DNA of 64,000 nt from Hofstenia miamia (taxonomy: Eukaryota; Xenacoelomorpha; Acoela): the NCBI GenBank assembly GCA_004352715.1, contig SCFE01000090.1, positions 1 to 64,000 of the forward strand, in the 5' to 3' direction. The translations under genes and the position numbers were made by a program. The notes under the pieces are model-generated. The model had not been told where the DNA came from. It saw only the letters and a list, made by a program, of their open reading frames with translations, and made no database searches. Positions 24,857 through 39,800 of this stretch are shown here, piece by piece; the first letter of the stretch is position 1; each line of letters begins with the position of its first letter.

Positions 24857-27800
24857 GACAAGCTACATTTTTGTATTTTGAGAATTCTGGATGTGTAATA
24901 TTTTGACGTTATGAAATTGATTTTTTTCAATGACATTGAATAATTTTTCCAAATAGCGTTTGGTCTTTTCATGTTATGTCACAAGGTGCACGATACATTT
25001 CCACTCCTAATAAGGCAAAAAACTCATGCCACTAAACTGTGATTTGTTGTTGAAATGATTATTCATTTAGCATATATCAATCTTAACAACTTCTATTTTT
25101 AGAGCATTTACTATCATTATATTTTCAGTCTATAAATTCATGAAAACTTACCTGAAATGACTTTAAAGAAATCAAAACAAAATTTGAATGGCTGTGGAGA
25201 AAAAAAATCCTTCCATTCATTGACGATATTTGAATTTGGAAAAGCTTGAGGATGAGTTGACTTGAACAAATCAATTAAAGTGGAGAAAAGTTGAAAAAGC
25301 CGATACACAAAAAGCTGAGTAGAGAAGTCCGATATCAAATGTGAAATACTCGTCTGACAACAACTCTAAATTGATTTAACCATTGAAAATCTCTTATAAA
25401 AATATTTGTTTTACAGTTACATTCTTTTATTTGTGAAAGTTTAGCTCATTCAACAAACGATGTAAATCTTAACTGAAAAACGAACTTCAATCATTTCAGC
25501 AGTTTGCATAGAAACTTTCAAACGTTATGTTAGATCTGAAATTTCATAATTTCATAAATAGAACTACGAAATATCGATAACTTAGTTACAAATCAAATCG
25601 AGTTGATTTTGGGCCTAAAAACTGATGTTGTTTTAAGCTTATATTTTGTTTTAAGTCTCTTATATTCAATATCATGCAGTGATGTAAGAGTTGCAAAAGC
25701 TGATTCTTGTACTGCTATAGCTTTACACAACACACTGTCTGCTCACACTTTAAGCACACTTTTCAAAAAAACCACCAATTAATGCTGTAATGTGTGCTGA
25801 TAATTTGTAATGTGTACCATTTCCAGTTGTAGTTAGATTGTTTACAGAAAAATTAATTTTGATTAAAAATATCTAACTTTTTATCACCGTGTTCAAAATA
25901 ATTGACCACGAAGCAAAGCAATACAAATGGGTGTTTTTTATCATGGACTTCTGTAATACTCGTATTGTAGAAATTCATGCTATTATATAGATATTTTATA
26001 CTGTATCTGATAATAGCTCACTGTGGGACGAGGATGTCACAGAAAACGCGTTCCTCACAGGCTGTTCGAAAGCATCAAAAAATGTTTAATTTAAAATGCA
26101 AATGTAACTAATTTTTATCAATCTAACAATTAAATAATAATCTCGGAAATTCCGTGCAAAAATCTTGGCCCAATTCCAACTGTTCAGGTGATAGTTACGA
26201 AAAACAAAGCATGCTTACGCATGGAATTATACAGCGACTACTAGAATAAAACAAGCAAGCGTGGTTTTAAGGACAGGACATTACTCATTTTTTCAAACCC
26301 AGTCTAAACACTATATGAAATTGTGCAACTTTTATGTGAATATTGCGATAAAAAATCATTTCTTAGTTGTTTTCAATGAGATAAAAACCATTTTTTCATT
26401 TGCTATCACTTCAATAACCTTAAATTTGTGTAGAATCTCATAAATCATTGCACATTTTGCAAGTTAAAATTAGGTTTTGTATAACTTGCAAATATATAAT
26501 CGGTTTATAAAATTTCTAAGAAAAATATTTTCACCGCCCGCCACTCTAAACTTATGTAGGACCGCACCTGAAAACAAAAGCAGAACCAAAAACAAGCTTA
26601 GGCATACGGATATCACTGAAATTCGTTAACTCAGTAATTTGAGAGTTTTTAAGAAGTTTTCTAAAATTCGAAAAGTAGACATTGTCATAAAAGAAATTCT
26701 ATGTTAGACTGAAATTAGATTTCCCTTTAAATTCCATTACTTCATTTTTTAATAGCAATTCAATTTACGTTTATTGCTTAAATTACATTCAAAATGCAAA
26801 AATGTTACTTAAATGTCAAATAACTGATCTTAAGTTAATAAGTAGATTTCTCTAACTTTGCGACCTAATGGTCGAACTACGGAATGTAGAATTCAAATAT
26901 ATCTATAGAATTTACAAATACATGAATTAAATAAACTTAACTAGTGAATATGTCTTAAGTCTAAAACTGTTTTGTTTCAAATCCATGAAATATTCTAGTA
27001 GTCTCTGACTTAGGATGCATTTCAATCATTAATCCATAAAATCAAAATTACCGAGAACCATCCAACTAAAGCGCAAAGCAGATAGTCAAAATTTAGAGCA
27101 TTGAAATTGGTTGCATCGAAATGTCGAGAACTTAAGCATAACGACAAGAGAGAGATAACTGATGTTGTCAACTGCAGATCCGTCTCAGCACAATCGATTA
27201 AACAACTAAATAGCAATGTTAAAAAGTCAACAACTAAAGTCCTTAGTATAATTACTTACCAATTTATTAGATGATTATCAAAATTAGCTTTTGTAATAAA
27301 TTCAAACGACTTAATCACAATTTCACAATCAGCAACCTCGGCATCTTCTAGGCATTTGCAAAGACAAATCAGTTCTAAAAAATAAAAAGAGTTCATTACA
27401 ACACCTGAATTCATGAATAAGTGAGGTACCATTGATATCTGAGAAAGACAGCGAGTAATTGCTATTCCAAAATGTTAAGTTGAATGACTTGGTAAACGAC
27501 GCTTTCTCCGACGTGTTAGCGAATGAGAATCCTAGGGTTTTCAAAAGACGATAGATGTGTATAAGAGAAACCGACCTAAATATATATTGAATTTGTGAAC
27601 TGGTCAAAGTAAAATCATATTATTTTTCATTTTTATATATGACTTAATATATTTAAGATGTAAATGTAAAGGTCACAGCCTAAGGTATTATTTTGAGCAA
27701 AAGATACAATATCCGGAAGCCTTAATGGGTTGTGGGTGAAACGCCCTAGTCGGAAGTAATATTAGGAATAATGTTATGGAAATAGTACGGTTAGGAAGCA

Positions 27801-30800
27801 CTTTTGACATGTAGTTATGTGAGCTGAGAATAAAGCTTGCAAATAGTTCAATGCTTCGACTGAAACCCAATAAGTTTACAAAAAGCTGTAATGCAACACA
27901 ATATCAAACCATTTCTAAATTTATTCCGAACAAGAGAAATTAATATTTACATTGCAAATGACAATTATCTAATAGCTGAAATGAATTAAATATGTAAATA
28001 TGTAGGTTCAAGAAAACATTAATATGTAAAGCAAGTGTCAAGCTGATTAGCAGACTAAGGAAAGTCTAAATTGTAATTTTGCTAAGACTATATATATATA
28101 TGACTAAAGAAAAAATTAAGTTTATGTAACAGCAAAAACATAAAACTGCCGTACAACTAAGAGTTTCAGAAGAAATATTTTTGTTACCAATACCCACAAG
28201 ATTTAAAATATATACTTTTTGCAACTACATACCACAACAGTCGCTTGAACTCTGGATCAATCATATTGTTGAAGGTGGAAAGAATGGGCAGCACTATTTT
28301 ATACCGACAAATCCTAAAATATCAATAAGAGGAGAAAGTAGAAACTACATAAATGAAAAATGAAAAATATGTTCTAAATACAAGTTATACCAACCATTCT
28401 TCGATATACTTGATATTTTCATTCGAAGGAATTAGATCCGCACTTTGGACTTCTTTTCCCTCAGCTGATGAGAGAGCTTTAAGCAGTTGTAGGTGAAAGA
28501 ACAATGAGGTATCGGTTGGCGGGAAGTGAAATTTATTGGGGGCAAAAAATATTTTTAAAATTTCAAACACACCACTCACTCCGTCTACGTACGATTTAAC
28601 AGTAGGTGAAAACCAATTACTGCACATAGAGCGTTGCAATAAGAAGCTTGACTGATCATTGAAACACACATTCCACAAGAACTAAAAGTAGAAATTATGC
28701 AAGAAAATTGAAAATTTGATAAAATTTTAATCTAAATGTTTTTAAAAATATCCATCAACTAAGAATTACTTTGTTCAACAAAGATTAGGGCAATATAAAA
28801 CGTATTACCCTTCATTTGAAAACTTGGCCTCAATTTTAATAAAAGCGCGAGTTATGATTGGAAAGCCTATTAAAAAATACAAATTCTTTAAATTAAAATT
28901 GTAAACATGTACCTCTCAAAATTTGGTTGTGCTATGAAGGTCACTTGCCACGAATATCACTTGTACAATCACTATTAACAGCTTCGAGAATAGCAAGTCT
29001 AATATCAAGTATACAATTTTGTTTAGTGCAAACATAAACAGTAAATTTTTTCCAAAAAACGACAAAGTGATAATATATCTGATGTAATAAAATTTGATGT
29101 AAATTAAATTTATATAAATTTTTTTAAGAAAAATTGTCCACTAAGAAATCAACATTTTGATCAGACTTCGCACTAATATAATCGTACAATAAACTGGTAA
29201 CATTTATTATTCAAACAATATACAATAAATCCATAATATATCATACCAATTGTAATATAAATATTTTAACTTAGAAAATTATTTACTTCCGTAAAATAGA
29301 TCGAAAGACTGAAAAAACTTTACTTTATATAGTTGGCTGCAAAAAAAATGAGACTGAACACCTATTTTTTCACGCTTTGTGGAAACGTATTGAGACGTTT
29401 TAGAGGAAAACTATAAAAATAAAAGACAACGAGAATTTTTTGAACTTTAAAATGGTCAAACAAGAAATTTAATTAATTAAACTGGTACATCGTAATTATT
29501 TGAAAACACTTACCAAACAAATTGTTTTGCTTTGCAAAGTTTCTACTTAATTTCTTCGGAATGGAAACGTTGGAACAGCTTGAAAACGCCTTTGCGACAT
29601 CGCAAATTTCTCGATCAACTTATTTTCGAAAGCTGAAAAAAATTCGACAAGGAGAATCTCTCAAAAGAAGAAAAGGAAGTGGACGCCCTCGAAAAATTAT
29701 TGGAAAATTCATTCAGAAAACAGTCGCAATTGCTCTCAAAAATCCCTATATTTCTGGGAAAAAAATTGCAAACCGACTTCAAACTGAAGCCGACATCTCT
29801 GTGCATGAAACCACAGTTCAGAGAACACTGAAAAAAGTGGAGTTACAAAAATTGGCAGAAAAAATCGACTTCTGATTACAAAAGAACATCAAGAAAAAAG
29901 ATTAAATTTCGTGAAAGATTGGAAAGACTACACTTTTGAAGATGTTTGGATAACTGATGAGTGCGTATTTCAACTACACAGAAACAAAGTACAAGTGTGG
30001 TCGTCAAAGAAATGTCCAAGACCAACAAAAGCGGTTCCAAAGTTCGACCAAAAAATTATGGTTTGGGGAGCACTTTCCTATCGTGGGTTTTATTTGAAAA
30101 TTTTAGACGGAAAAGCCACAATCGACAGTCAAAGATATTGCCAAATTATAGCTGAATTTATGCCTTATGCTGATGCTTTATATGATGATGGATGGATACT
30201 CCAACAGGACGGAGCAACCCCGCACACGTCAGCAAAGACAAAAAATTGGTTTTCTGAAAATAATATCCAGTTTTTGCAATGGCCACCAAGTTCTGCTGAT
30301 CTTTCTCCAATCGAAAACGTGTGGCAGATATTGAAAAATGACGTTGAGAAGAAAAATCCGAAAAATATATCCGATTTAAAAGAAAAAATCCAAGAAAGTC
30401 AACACATTTTGACATCTGAAATGAAGTCCAATTTAATGAAATCAGTTTCAGTTCGTTTTAATGAAGTTATTTCTAAAGGAGGAAAACAAATTAGACTTTG
30501 ATGCTTTTTACTTATAGTCCTTTAATGTATCTTTAAAATCTTACCTTTCTTGAGTTGTTACGTTCAGTAGTTCAAAAGTAGTATGCCTTTTTTCTAGTCT
30601 CATTTTTTTTGCAGCCAACTATACAAACAAAGAGGTAATTAAAGTAGATTTAAATATATTGCATTTCTATAACAACTAACTTTTTAGTTATAATGAAAAC
30701 ACTTACATTATCACAGTTTTTCTCCAATAATTCATCACAAACAGACGTGCAACACTTCAATACTGCTGCTATAAACAAATTTTGCGCTGATTCGCTTACG

Positions 30801-33800
30801 ACAAAATTTCCAAATAACGAACGAAGCATATCAACTGTAATTCTCCTAAAGACAACAGAAATATAATTTTAAGAAAGAATAAAATGTATGAAAATTAATT
30901 CCAATTGGACCTATAAATCGATCAAACAAATTATAAAATCTTAAAAGTTATCACAAGAGGCTTGAAAAAAACTAATCTGTACTATTCAAGTCCATTGCTG
31001 GTCTTAATTCTTAAAATTTATTTTACAATCTACTTTAAAAAACAAAAATTTAATGGTACAAAAGAAATATTTCAATTCAAAAAATTTCCATAAGCTCTTA
31101 GACAATGTATTCAAAATTTTTGGAGCAAAATTGTGCGAAAAACACAGTGTATGTGGTTAGTAATGAAGCTATGATTTTTAAAGAGTTCAGAATACAGCAA
31201 TTAGACAATTTAAAATTAAATAAAATTTAGAATGTACTTGTTTAGATATGAAGAAAACACATGTTTCAAAAAGCTTGTCAACTGATTTTCGTCAGAAATT
31301 TGAGTCAACTGAGTGATTCCTGCCAGCAAAACTTCTTGAAACTTTCCTAAAATAAAATTTACAAAATTTCGAATATAATGAAGAGCAGATTTCCATTAAA
31401 GTGTACCCACTTAAACCCGACACGATTTCGGATCGAGTTCGGACACTAACTACAGGAATTCTGAACAAAACTTAGATTGATTGATCAAAACTTTACTGCT
31501 GTTATCACCATTAGATTTTAGAAAAACGTTAAGCTATACCAATGAATGACTACAGTTACGGAAGTAACATCTCTGCATCGTTTAGACGTCGTTTCGACGA
31601 TAAGGTGTCTTTTAAACTACTCTAACAGCCATTTTAATTAATGTCATCTAGCAAAAGTGTCATTTTCATTACTTCTAAACGACGGAATCTTGAAGCTTTA
31701 TAAAAAATTTAAACCTGCTAAACTAAACCAAATGCAAAAATGATGCTTAACAGTTATATGTAATGATAACCTAGTACTAGAATTAATGATTTACTAAACG
31801 ATTTTTGATAATTTGAAAAGTACAAAGAGATTCATTAAAATCATTTTAAAGCATATTTATCGCATTATCATCCTTTTTATAATACTCTGCCTTAATATTT
31901 TCAAATTCCTTGAATGATCTCTTTTTCCGTTTTTTTTTAATTTAGGGGAAATTAAAAATTTTAATAGATATGATAAATATTTACATATTTACATAAGCAA
32001 GTATATTTTTTACGGAAATTGCGATTTAATTTTTATTCACAAGGTAATCGATCATGTAGATTAATTTTGTATATTACATAAAGAGTTGATCATTTTAAGT
32101 ATATTTTATACACAAATTGAAAAATAACTTCAGAGAAAATTGATTTATAATTTCACATACATGAGTTGCTCACGTTCAGTTCAAAGGAAATATTCTGCAA
32201 TGGCTGAAGCAGTACTATCAAACACGGTTCGAACTTCCTTGCAAAGAAACCCATTAGAGTTTCATATACTGATGAGAACAACATTATCGTAAGGATAATA
32301 TTGTGTTCATTTTTATGGAATATATTAATTAATTTTGGTAGTTATATCTATTAGAATGTGCATAGTAATTTAAATATGGAATACTGTTTTGCGCAAATAT
32401 CACAGTATGGAGACGATTCGCAAATGAACAAAGAATGATCTCGGTTTAATAACATCAGCCATTAACATATCAATTCATTACTCAAGTCGCCTTTACATCC
32501 CAAGCAACTAACCTAAGTTAGAAGTCTTCTTAAGATGCCAAAATATGTAGAAACTGATTGTATTGGTCATATGTAAAATGCGAAATTGCAAAACCACACG
32601 AGAAATTTAGTTAACAAAACCAAGACGTAAACATATTCGTATAATTTAAAACATTATTGCGCTTATATTTTCTTAGTTTAACATAAACATTGATGGGCTA
32701 CCACTTTTTAAGTCAAGCTCATATGTATTCTGCCCCATTTTGGGAGCTTTCACTGCAAAGAATCGTCACATTTTTGTCTTAGTTTTATTTGGGTGAAAAG
32801 GAAAACTTCCGTTAATTCATATTCTGGAACCATTTGTAGAAGAACTTAAGCATTCAAATGTCAAAATAATTTGTGTGTGTGTNGTAAGGATAATATTGTG
32901 TTCATTTTTATGGAATATATTAATTAATTTTGGTAGTTATATCTATTAGAATGTGCATAGTAATTTAAATATGGAATACTGTTTTGCGCAAATATCACAG
33001 TATGGAGACGATTCGCAAATGAACAAAGAATGATCTCGGTTTAATAACATCAGCCATTAACATATCAATTCATTACTCAAGTCGCCTTTACATCCCAAGC
33101 AACTAACCTAAGTTAGAAGTCTTCTTAAGATGCCAAAATATGTAGAAACTGATTGTATTGGTCATATGTAAAATGCGAAATTGCAAAACCACACGAGAAA
33201 TTTAGTTAACAAAACCAAGACGTAAACATATTCGTATAATTTAAAACATTATTGCGCTTATATTTTCTTAGTTTAACATAAACATTGATGGGCTACCACT
33301 TTTTAAGTCAAGCTCATATGTATTCTGCCCCATTTTGGGAGCTTTCACTGCAAAGAATCGTCACATTTTTGTCTTAGTTTTATTTGGGTGAAAAGGAAAA
33401 CTTCCGTTAATTCATATTCTGGAACCATTTGTAGAAGAACTTAAGCATTCAAATGTCAAAATAATTTGTGTGTGTGTGTGTGTACTTTAAAATTCTAATT
33501 TCGCAATTAATATTTATTTTTAGGTTCATTGAATGAGAATGTTTACATTTTATGATTGCGTGTAGAGTTCTCAATGAAGTTGCAAACTGTTTCAGAATTT
33601 AAGTTGTGGAAAACCGCCGAGTTTCGTTTGTTTTTACTGATCAAATTGAGCTGAAAGATGTTTTCCCAATGATAACCATAGACACTTTCTCTTGTTTTGC
33701 AATAAAGCAGTTGCCCTCAGGTAATCAAATTCCTTATCAAATCTCAGTGAAATATGTAGATCATGGTCATGATGTCTATATAGCGTGGAATCAATTTCGT

Positions 33801-36800
33801 ATGTTCTACATCCTTTCTTACAGTTTGTAAAGATGTACGGTTCCCTAGCACACATTCAGCTGTTTTCGTTTTGAAATCTAAGGTTCGGGGCAAGCATCCT
33901 CCGCTGCATCAAATTTTAAAAAGAACTGACGAGTGATCAGTTTATTGGATCTTTTACTAGACGCACGGCACATCTGAGCGGCTTGGCAAGTGAAAGAAGA
34001 AAATCCTCTGCCCTGGAGGGTTTTGAGATTTTAAATATTTTTATTAGCTCGTAAGCTATAAGTATTTAAGTTTGTGGAAGAATTAGGGTTAACTAAAGCT
34101 AGGCTATAAATCAAATATCGTAAATCCGCTATTTACTTATATAAAACATTAAATTAATGCTGTTTTTGAATGTTTTACTTTGTAGTTTGTTTTTAATGTA
34201 CTTTCAAATTATATTAGACAATATTCTGTAAATCTTGAGAGTTTGTGTTTAATTGCGTAATAGTAACGTTTTCATTTGGAATTAAAATACGCAACTGACG
34301 GTAGAAATCTTGGTTTCCATTTTGTTGATGAATGTTGAAGTCCGCTTGAACATTTGATGGAAAGATAGGAGTTTCAATAAATTTATTATTTTTACAAGTA
34401 TTATAATCGCTTACAAAAATGTTAGTTGTTAAAGTTTTATTAAATTAGATTTTGACTTTGTGATTTAGATTCAACTATTNCTGAGCGGCTTGGCAAGTGA
34501 AAGAAGAAAATCCTCTGCCCTGGAGGGTTTTGAGATTTTAAATATTTTTATTAGCTCGTAAGCTATAAGTATTTAAGTTTGTGGAAGAATTAGGGTTAAC
34601 TAAAGCTAGGCTATAAATCAAATATCGTAAATCCGCTATTTACTTATATAAAACATTAAATTAATGCTGTTTTTGAATGTTTTACTTCGTAGAAATTGTA
34701 GAAGTGCAATCATGCGAGTATGTTCCGATTTCTTGAAGCAGACTATCCACAAACGCATGCGCCCATCGCCTATCCTCTGGAAAAGGCTTGACAGAAGAGG
34801 CGGTTCGAATACTTGGAACTGCCAGTAACATTTTGTTTACTAAACAGCTCACTATAATCTGCTTCCTTAGTTTATTTGAATCTAAAAGAAAATCAAAACT
34901 ATCTGAAGCAAGCAGTAGCTTAGAAGAAACTCATGTAACCAGCAAACGTCAACGTCAAGAAAAACGTCTGAGGCATTTATTAAAAACATTAGTGATAGCG
35001 ACATTGAAAATATCAACCGTAGGCACAGAAGTTATAAAAATGTATGATTATTTTTTAACTAAATCAAGTGTTATAAATCTAATATCTTGCATCCATTGTG
35101 CTTATATTTGTGTTAAATATAAAACATTGTAAAATATTAAATCAGCAGCATCAATGTTCGCAGAACCAATTCAATACCACCCTCGACAAATAATTCAGTC
35201 GCATCTGAAGCATTTCCCTAGTTGATCTTCATACACAAAAGTCTAGTCGTTGTCTTGGGAATTTTATGCAATTTTCTTAGAAATGGTTTGCATTATAATT
35301 TGAATTATATTTCGCTTAATACTATTTAGTGTATGTCAAAACTATTCATTGCGAGCTTCTAAAAATTTGCGAAGACAGAAATAAATTGTCTATGAGAATG
35401 CAAAATGGCAATAATGACCCCGCAATCAATCTTAAAGATATCCACTTCATTCCTATCAAATCAAAGATAGACAACATTTCCAAAAATATTGGAAAAACAA
35501 ATAGTTTGTTTTTAATGTACTTTCAAATTATATTAGACAATATTCTGTAAATCTTGAGAGTTTGTGTTTAATTGCGTAATAGTAACGTTTTCATTTGGAA
35601 TTAAAATACGCAACTGACGGTAGAAATCTTGGTTTCCATTTTGTTGATGAATGTTGAAGTCCGCTTGAACATTTGATGGAAAGATAGGAGTTTCAATAAA
35701 TTTATTATTTTTACAAGTATTATAATCGCTTACAAAAATGTTAGTTGTTAAAGTTTTATTAAATTAGATTTTGACTTTGTGATTTAGATTCAACTATTGT
35801 TTATTAAAGGAAAAGCACTATTACAGTCGATAGTTAACCCAATGTTGGAAACAATATTTTCATCAAACGTTTCTATGCAAGTTAATGTATCTGGAGCAAA
35901 TGGAAAAGTTAACTACCCAAAAAGTCTCTTATATTCAATATCATGCAGTGATGTAAGAGTTGCAAAAGCTGATTCTTGCACTGCTATAGCTTGACACAAC
36001 ACACTGTCTGCTCACACCTTAGGCACACTTTTCAAAAAACCACCAATTAATTTTGATTATCAGATAAAGAATTTAAATAATATTTTGTACATGTTATATA
36101 TCTAATGGAACGATGTTTTTATAATTGTTTTTACATATACACAATGATGCTGTTTCAAAACCATTGTTTAGATTGGCAGAGAACTATCATTGTAGAAAAT
36201 GTTGATGGAAAATATTTCCAACATAGAATAATTCTGCGAAGAAATAGATAGCATACACAGGAATCGGTTATATTCTCAAGGATGAACATAGATTCGACAA
36301 GTCCATGCGAATTTGCAGCTTATCACATCCATGAGGATGAAGATCGGATGGGAATCCAAAAAATTGTAATTCGGACCTTTCTTAATCGATACAGCAAGTA
36401 TATCAATATTATATGAAGGCTATGGAAAGTTCGGTCATTATTAAAAGTCCTTAAGGATAATTTGAGAAAAAACTCAAATTGAAGAAGACATTTGTCTTGA
36501 TGAGCAGATGATACCTTTCAAATATCTTTCGTTCAAACAATTTGTTCGTACTATACCTAATCCATGGCGAATTAAAATTTTTATTCATTGCAGATATTCT
36601 GGAGCTTATAATAGTTTCATCTCTATATAAATGCACTGCTACTTTGAAGGTGATGCGCGCAGGAAATTTGATACGCAAGGCGATATTTTTACCAATTGCA
36701 ACATGATGTTGATAATTCTCGAATATGGATCATAAACATGGCACATCATTTGTCTATGGCAAAATTAAATCCATTAGGGACTTTATAATTACCCTGTATT

Positions 36801-39800
36801 TTAATTCCAAAAAATTTAAATTCAAATGCCAATTTAAACTATTTGCTAAACTGTTCGTAATTGCCGGTACATTTAACATAATTTTTTTATCTTTCTCGTA
36901 TTTGATCATTTTCTTGAAGTGCAAATGTTTACAGAGACGCGGCCAAAAACAAATTGCGGGGTAAATATCACTGTATTTCAATTAAACGACGTTGCAATTG
37001 ACGCACTTCTCCTCAAGCGGTGTCTTCAAAAGAACGCATATGCTAGAACATATCCTACGGTTCGCTTTGCACGGTAATTTTGGAAAATAATTTTACAACT
37101 TCTGATACTTAAAAAATGAGTATTCTGTTATTAAATAGATACGATCGCTATCAGATGACTCTGATAAAAGGGTCTACATAGTGATTTCGCTTCAGGAATA
37201 CGATGACGACATTAAATGGTTACAACTACGTTTCTGTATGAGAAATCGTATGCTGATCTGTGCCAATCTAAGCATTGTAGGTAATATGACACTTAGTCTA
37301 GCACTACAGTGAATTTACGTTCATTGCATTAGTTTATTTACCAAATTCTTCGGTTTCAATTACCATCATACATATTGGCCAATAGTAAATACTATTCCTT
37401 GTATATAAAGTATGTGTGCATAGAAATTTATATATTTGAGAAAACGGCAATGCAGCGACATCCAACCATATGTGTAGGTAGAGGGGGGGGAGTTACCATG
37501 TTCCTCCCAAATTTTCAATATTTGGATTCCGAAGCTGAGCCTTTCGTTGAAAATATAACAAAATTTGTAGAAAATTATATCAAACCTTATGAGTTTTTGT
37601 GTTTAGGGCTTCTACATCAGGTGGCGGTGTCCTAAATCAAGCACTATGAAGTTCCCTTGAACTCATCAAATACTTGCCCCACTCCCCAATTTTTTTTCTG
37701 GCTACGCCATTGCATCTAACTTTTGATGCAGCCTGCTCAGATGTTTCAGCACTGGACAGACTACAATCAGAATCAATATAGTGATGGTGGAAATAGATTT
37801 TATAAATTGATTTTTCTGTTACCTGTTTGGATTTTTACTTAATACTATTGTTATCAAAATGAAAGTTTTCTTCAAATGTATACATTTCTATGCACACAGA
37901 CTTTTTACACAGAGGATATATAATTTCCTTGGCATTGTCTATATTGGTCAAAGTAAAAATTGAATTTAAGTGAATTGAAATGAATATATTAAAGAATGAA
38001 AAATTTTACCGTCACATGAAATGTCAAAGATTTTAATCATCTGTTGTAGCAAAATGGCATCGTTCTAAAATCGTAAAGATTATTTTGTACATCTAATGGG
38101 TCAATGTCAGGCTTCATTTATGAAAAAATTAACTAACATTTATGTATATACATAGATTTGGATTGGGTTTTGGAACTTCTGCAATTATTTTGAATAAGTT
38201 TGCACATATAGAGAAAATCACATTAGACATGCATATACATATATAATAGAGTTTTTTTAATAAGGTTTTTAATGCTAAAAATACTAGAAAATCCGTAAAT
38301 AAAATATAAGAAAATCTAAGAGGTACTGGCAATTGAATCAATGTTAAATAACAACTCTTCCACCTTTTATGTCAACGATTGAATGTTTACAAATTATGTA
38401 CCTGTTATCAGTCAACAATGAAATCGTAACAAAACTAAATTCACTAGGTACTGTTTATGCCTGTCTTAACTGCACGATTTAATCGGCCTCATTGAGTAGG
38501 GCCGACTACATCGTGTAGTTAAGACAGGCCTTTACACCGCACTGCACTATTCTACATTCACTAAATTTAACTAAATTCACAGCAGAAACAAATGCATTGA
38601 AATTAAAGTAGGAATAAATATAAAGGCCATTTTACCGTGATTGTGCCATTAATTTGGCTAAGAACGGAAGATATGACGTCGTTACAAGGATGCGGCTTTT
38701 CAAACTGAGTTAGAAGAATTTCACTGAATCTCAATAAAGTTTCAGCAGCAATTTCTAAAAACTATATAATCAAAAACTCTCACAGCTTGCAATTTGGCTA
38801 AGAAATATACTTACTTATGTAATGAATTGCATAATCTTTTAAAATTAAATTAAATCTTAAATGTTTACGTTGATTGAAGTTTATAGTCACCACATTCCCA
38901 ACACACCAACATAACAAACCATGTTAATTGAAATTGCTAGTGAAAAACAAACAATGGTGATATAATTAAATCTTTAACAATAAAAAATCATGGTGGTTCT
39001 CTCTCGCTAATGCAGTTGGTGCAATGGCACCATAGAGTGTAATAATAATCACTTTCATAAGTATGCTGTGTTACAAAATCGAACTGGGACAGTACGATGC
39101 TCAACCTCCCCAATCGACGAAACATTTGGACGATTACGTCTGTTGTATCGGGATCTGTGGCATTAAGAAAAAACGTCGAGTAAATTGGTGTAAATTTTGA
39201 TAGAGAAAGGATAAATGAAGTACGTGGCCATATATTTGTAAAGGATGTGCAAATCGGAGACCCAAAGCGAAGGTGGAAAACACGATGGAGTAAATCTGAA
39301 TCTCGAAGGATGCTTCCAATTTGCAAAAATGCAGGTGATATCAAAATTAGGAATCTATACATATTTCTTATGAATAAGCATAAAGCTTCTTTTGTTCCTT
39401 CCATCTTTTGTAAAATGTCAAAACCTTAAAGCATGATGAAGCGAATGAATTAAATGGCTGATTATCCGAATGTTTTGTTACTAGTTTAAACACATGTATC
39501 TTTTCTTATTCCAAATTGTTCGGTGGAGTTACCAGATCATTTGTGGTACGTATTGATATAACCAAAACAACCATCGAGGAAAGAAAGGAACTATATATTC
39601 GAATTTATCTTCCCGTTGATTTTCAGTTTAATGATATAGAAGTTTTCATGCGCTTAGCACCGAGTACGGCATATGTGGTTGTTCTTTGAGTCATCTAGCA
39701 TTCACATTGGAATGAAAAGAATGACAGACATATGACGTTATATTTATGAAAAGTGTGCGTGTAAATGTACGTTAACTGCTACTTTTGACCAAAGCTTTTC

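Larger units (their letters stand above)
29330..30621 (+). mobile_element. Tc1-family transposon, nearly intact, 1,292 bp
   Basis: Perfect 26-bp TIRs beginning TAGTTGGCTGCAAAAAAAAT (29330-29355 and 30596-30621), flanked by TA duplications (29328-29329, 30622-30623). It encodes one transposase with a single frameshift. It sits antisense in listerin intron 14 and makes up most of that intron. Confidence 0.96.

Noticed and set aside
27206-27233. Longer form of listerin exon 19
   Set aside because: With exon 18 phase it creates an immediate in-frame stop (TGA).
27688-27870. Possible listerin exon on the minus strand after a TTTCAG
   Set aside because: Exons 16 and 17 join in phase without it and no conserved listerin segment is missing there.
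38988-39404. 138-codon open frame on the minus strand as a gene
   Set aside because: No recognisable domain, no upstream signal, intronic position; other frames in the region are equally unremarkable.
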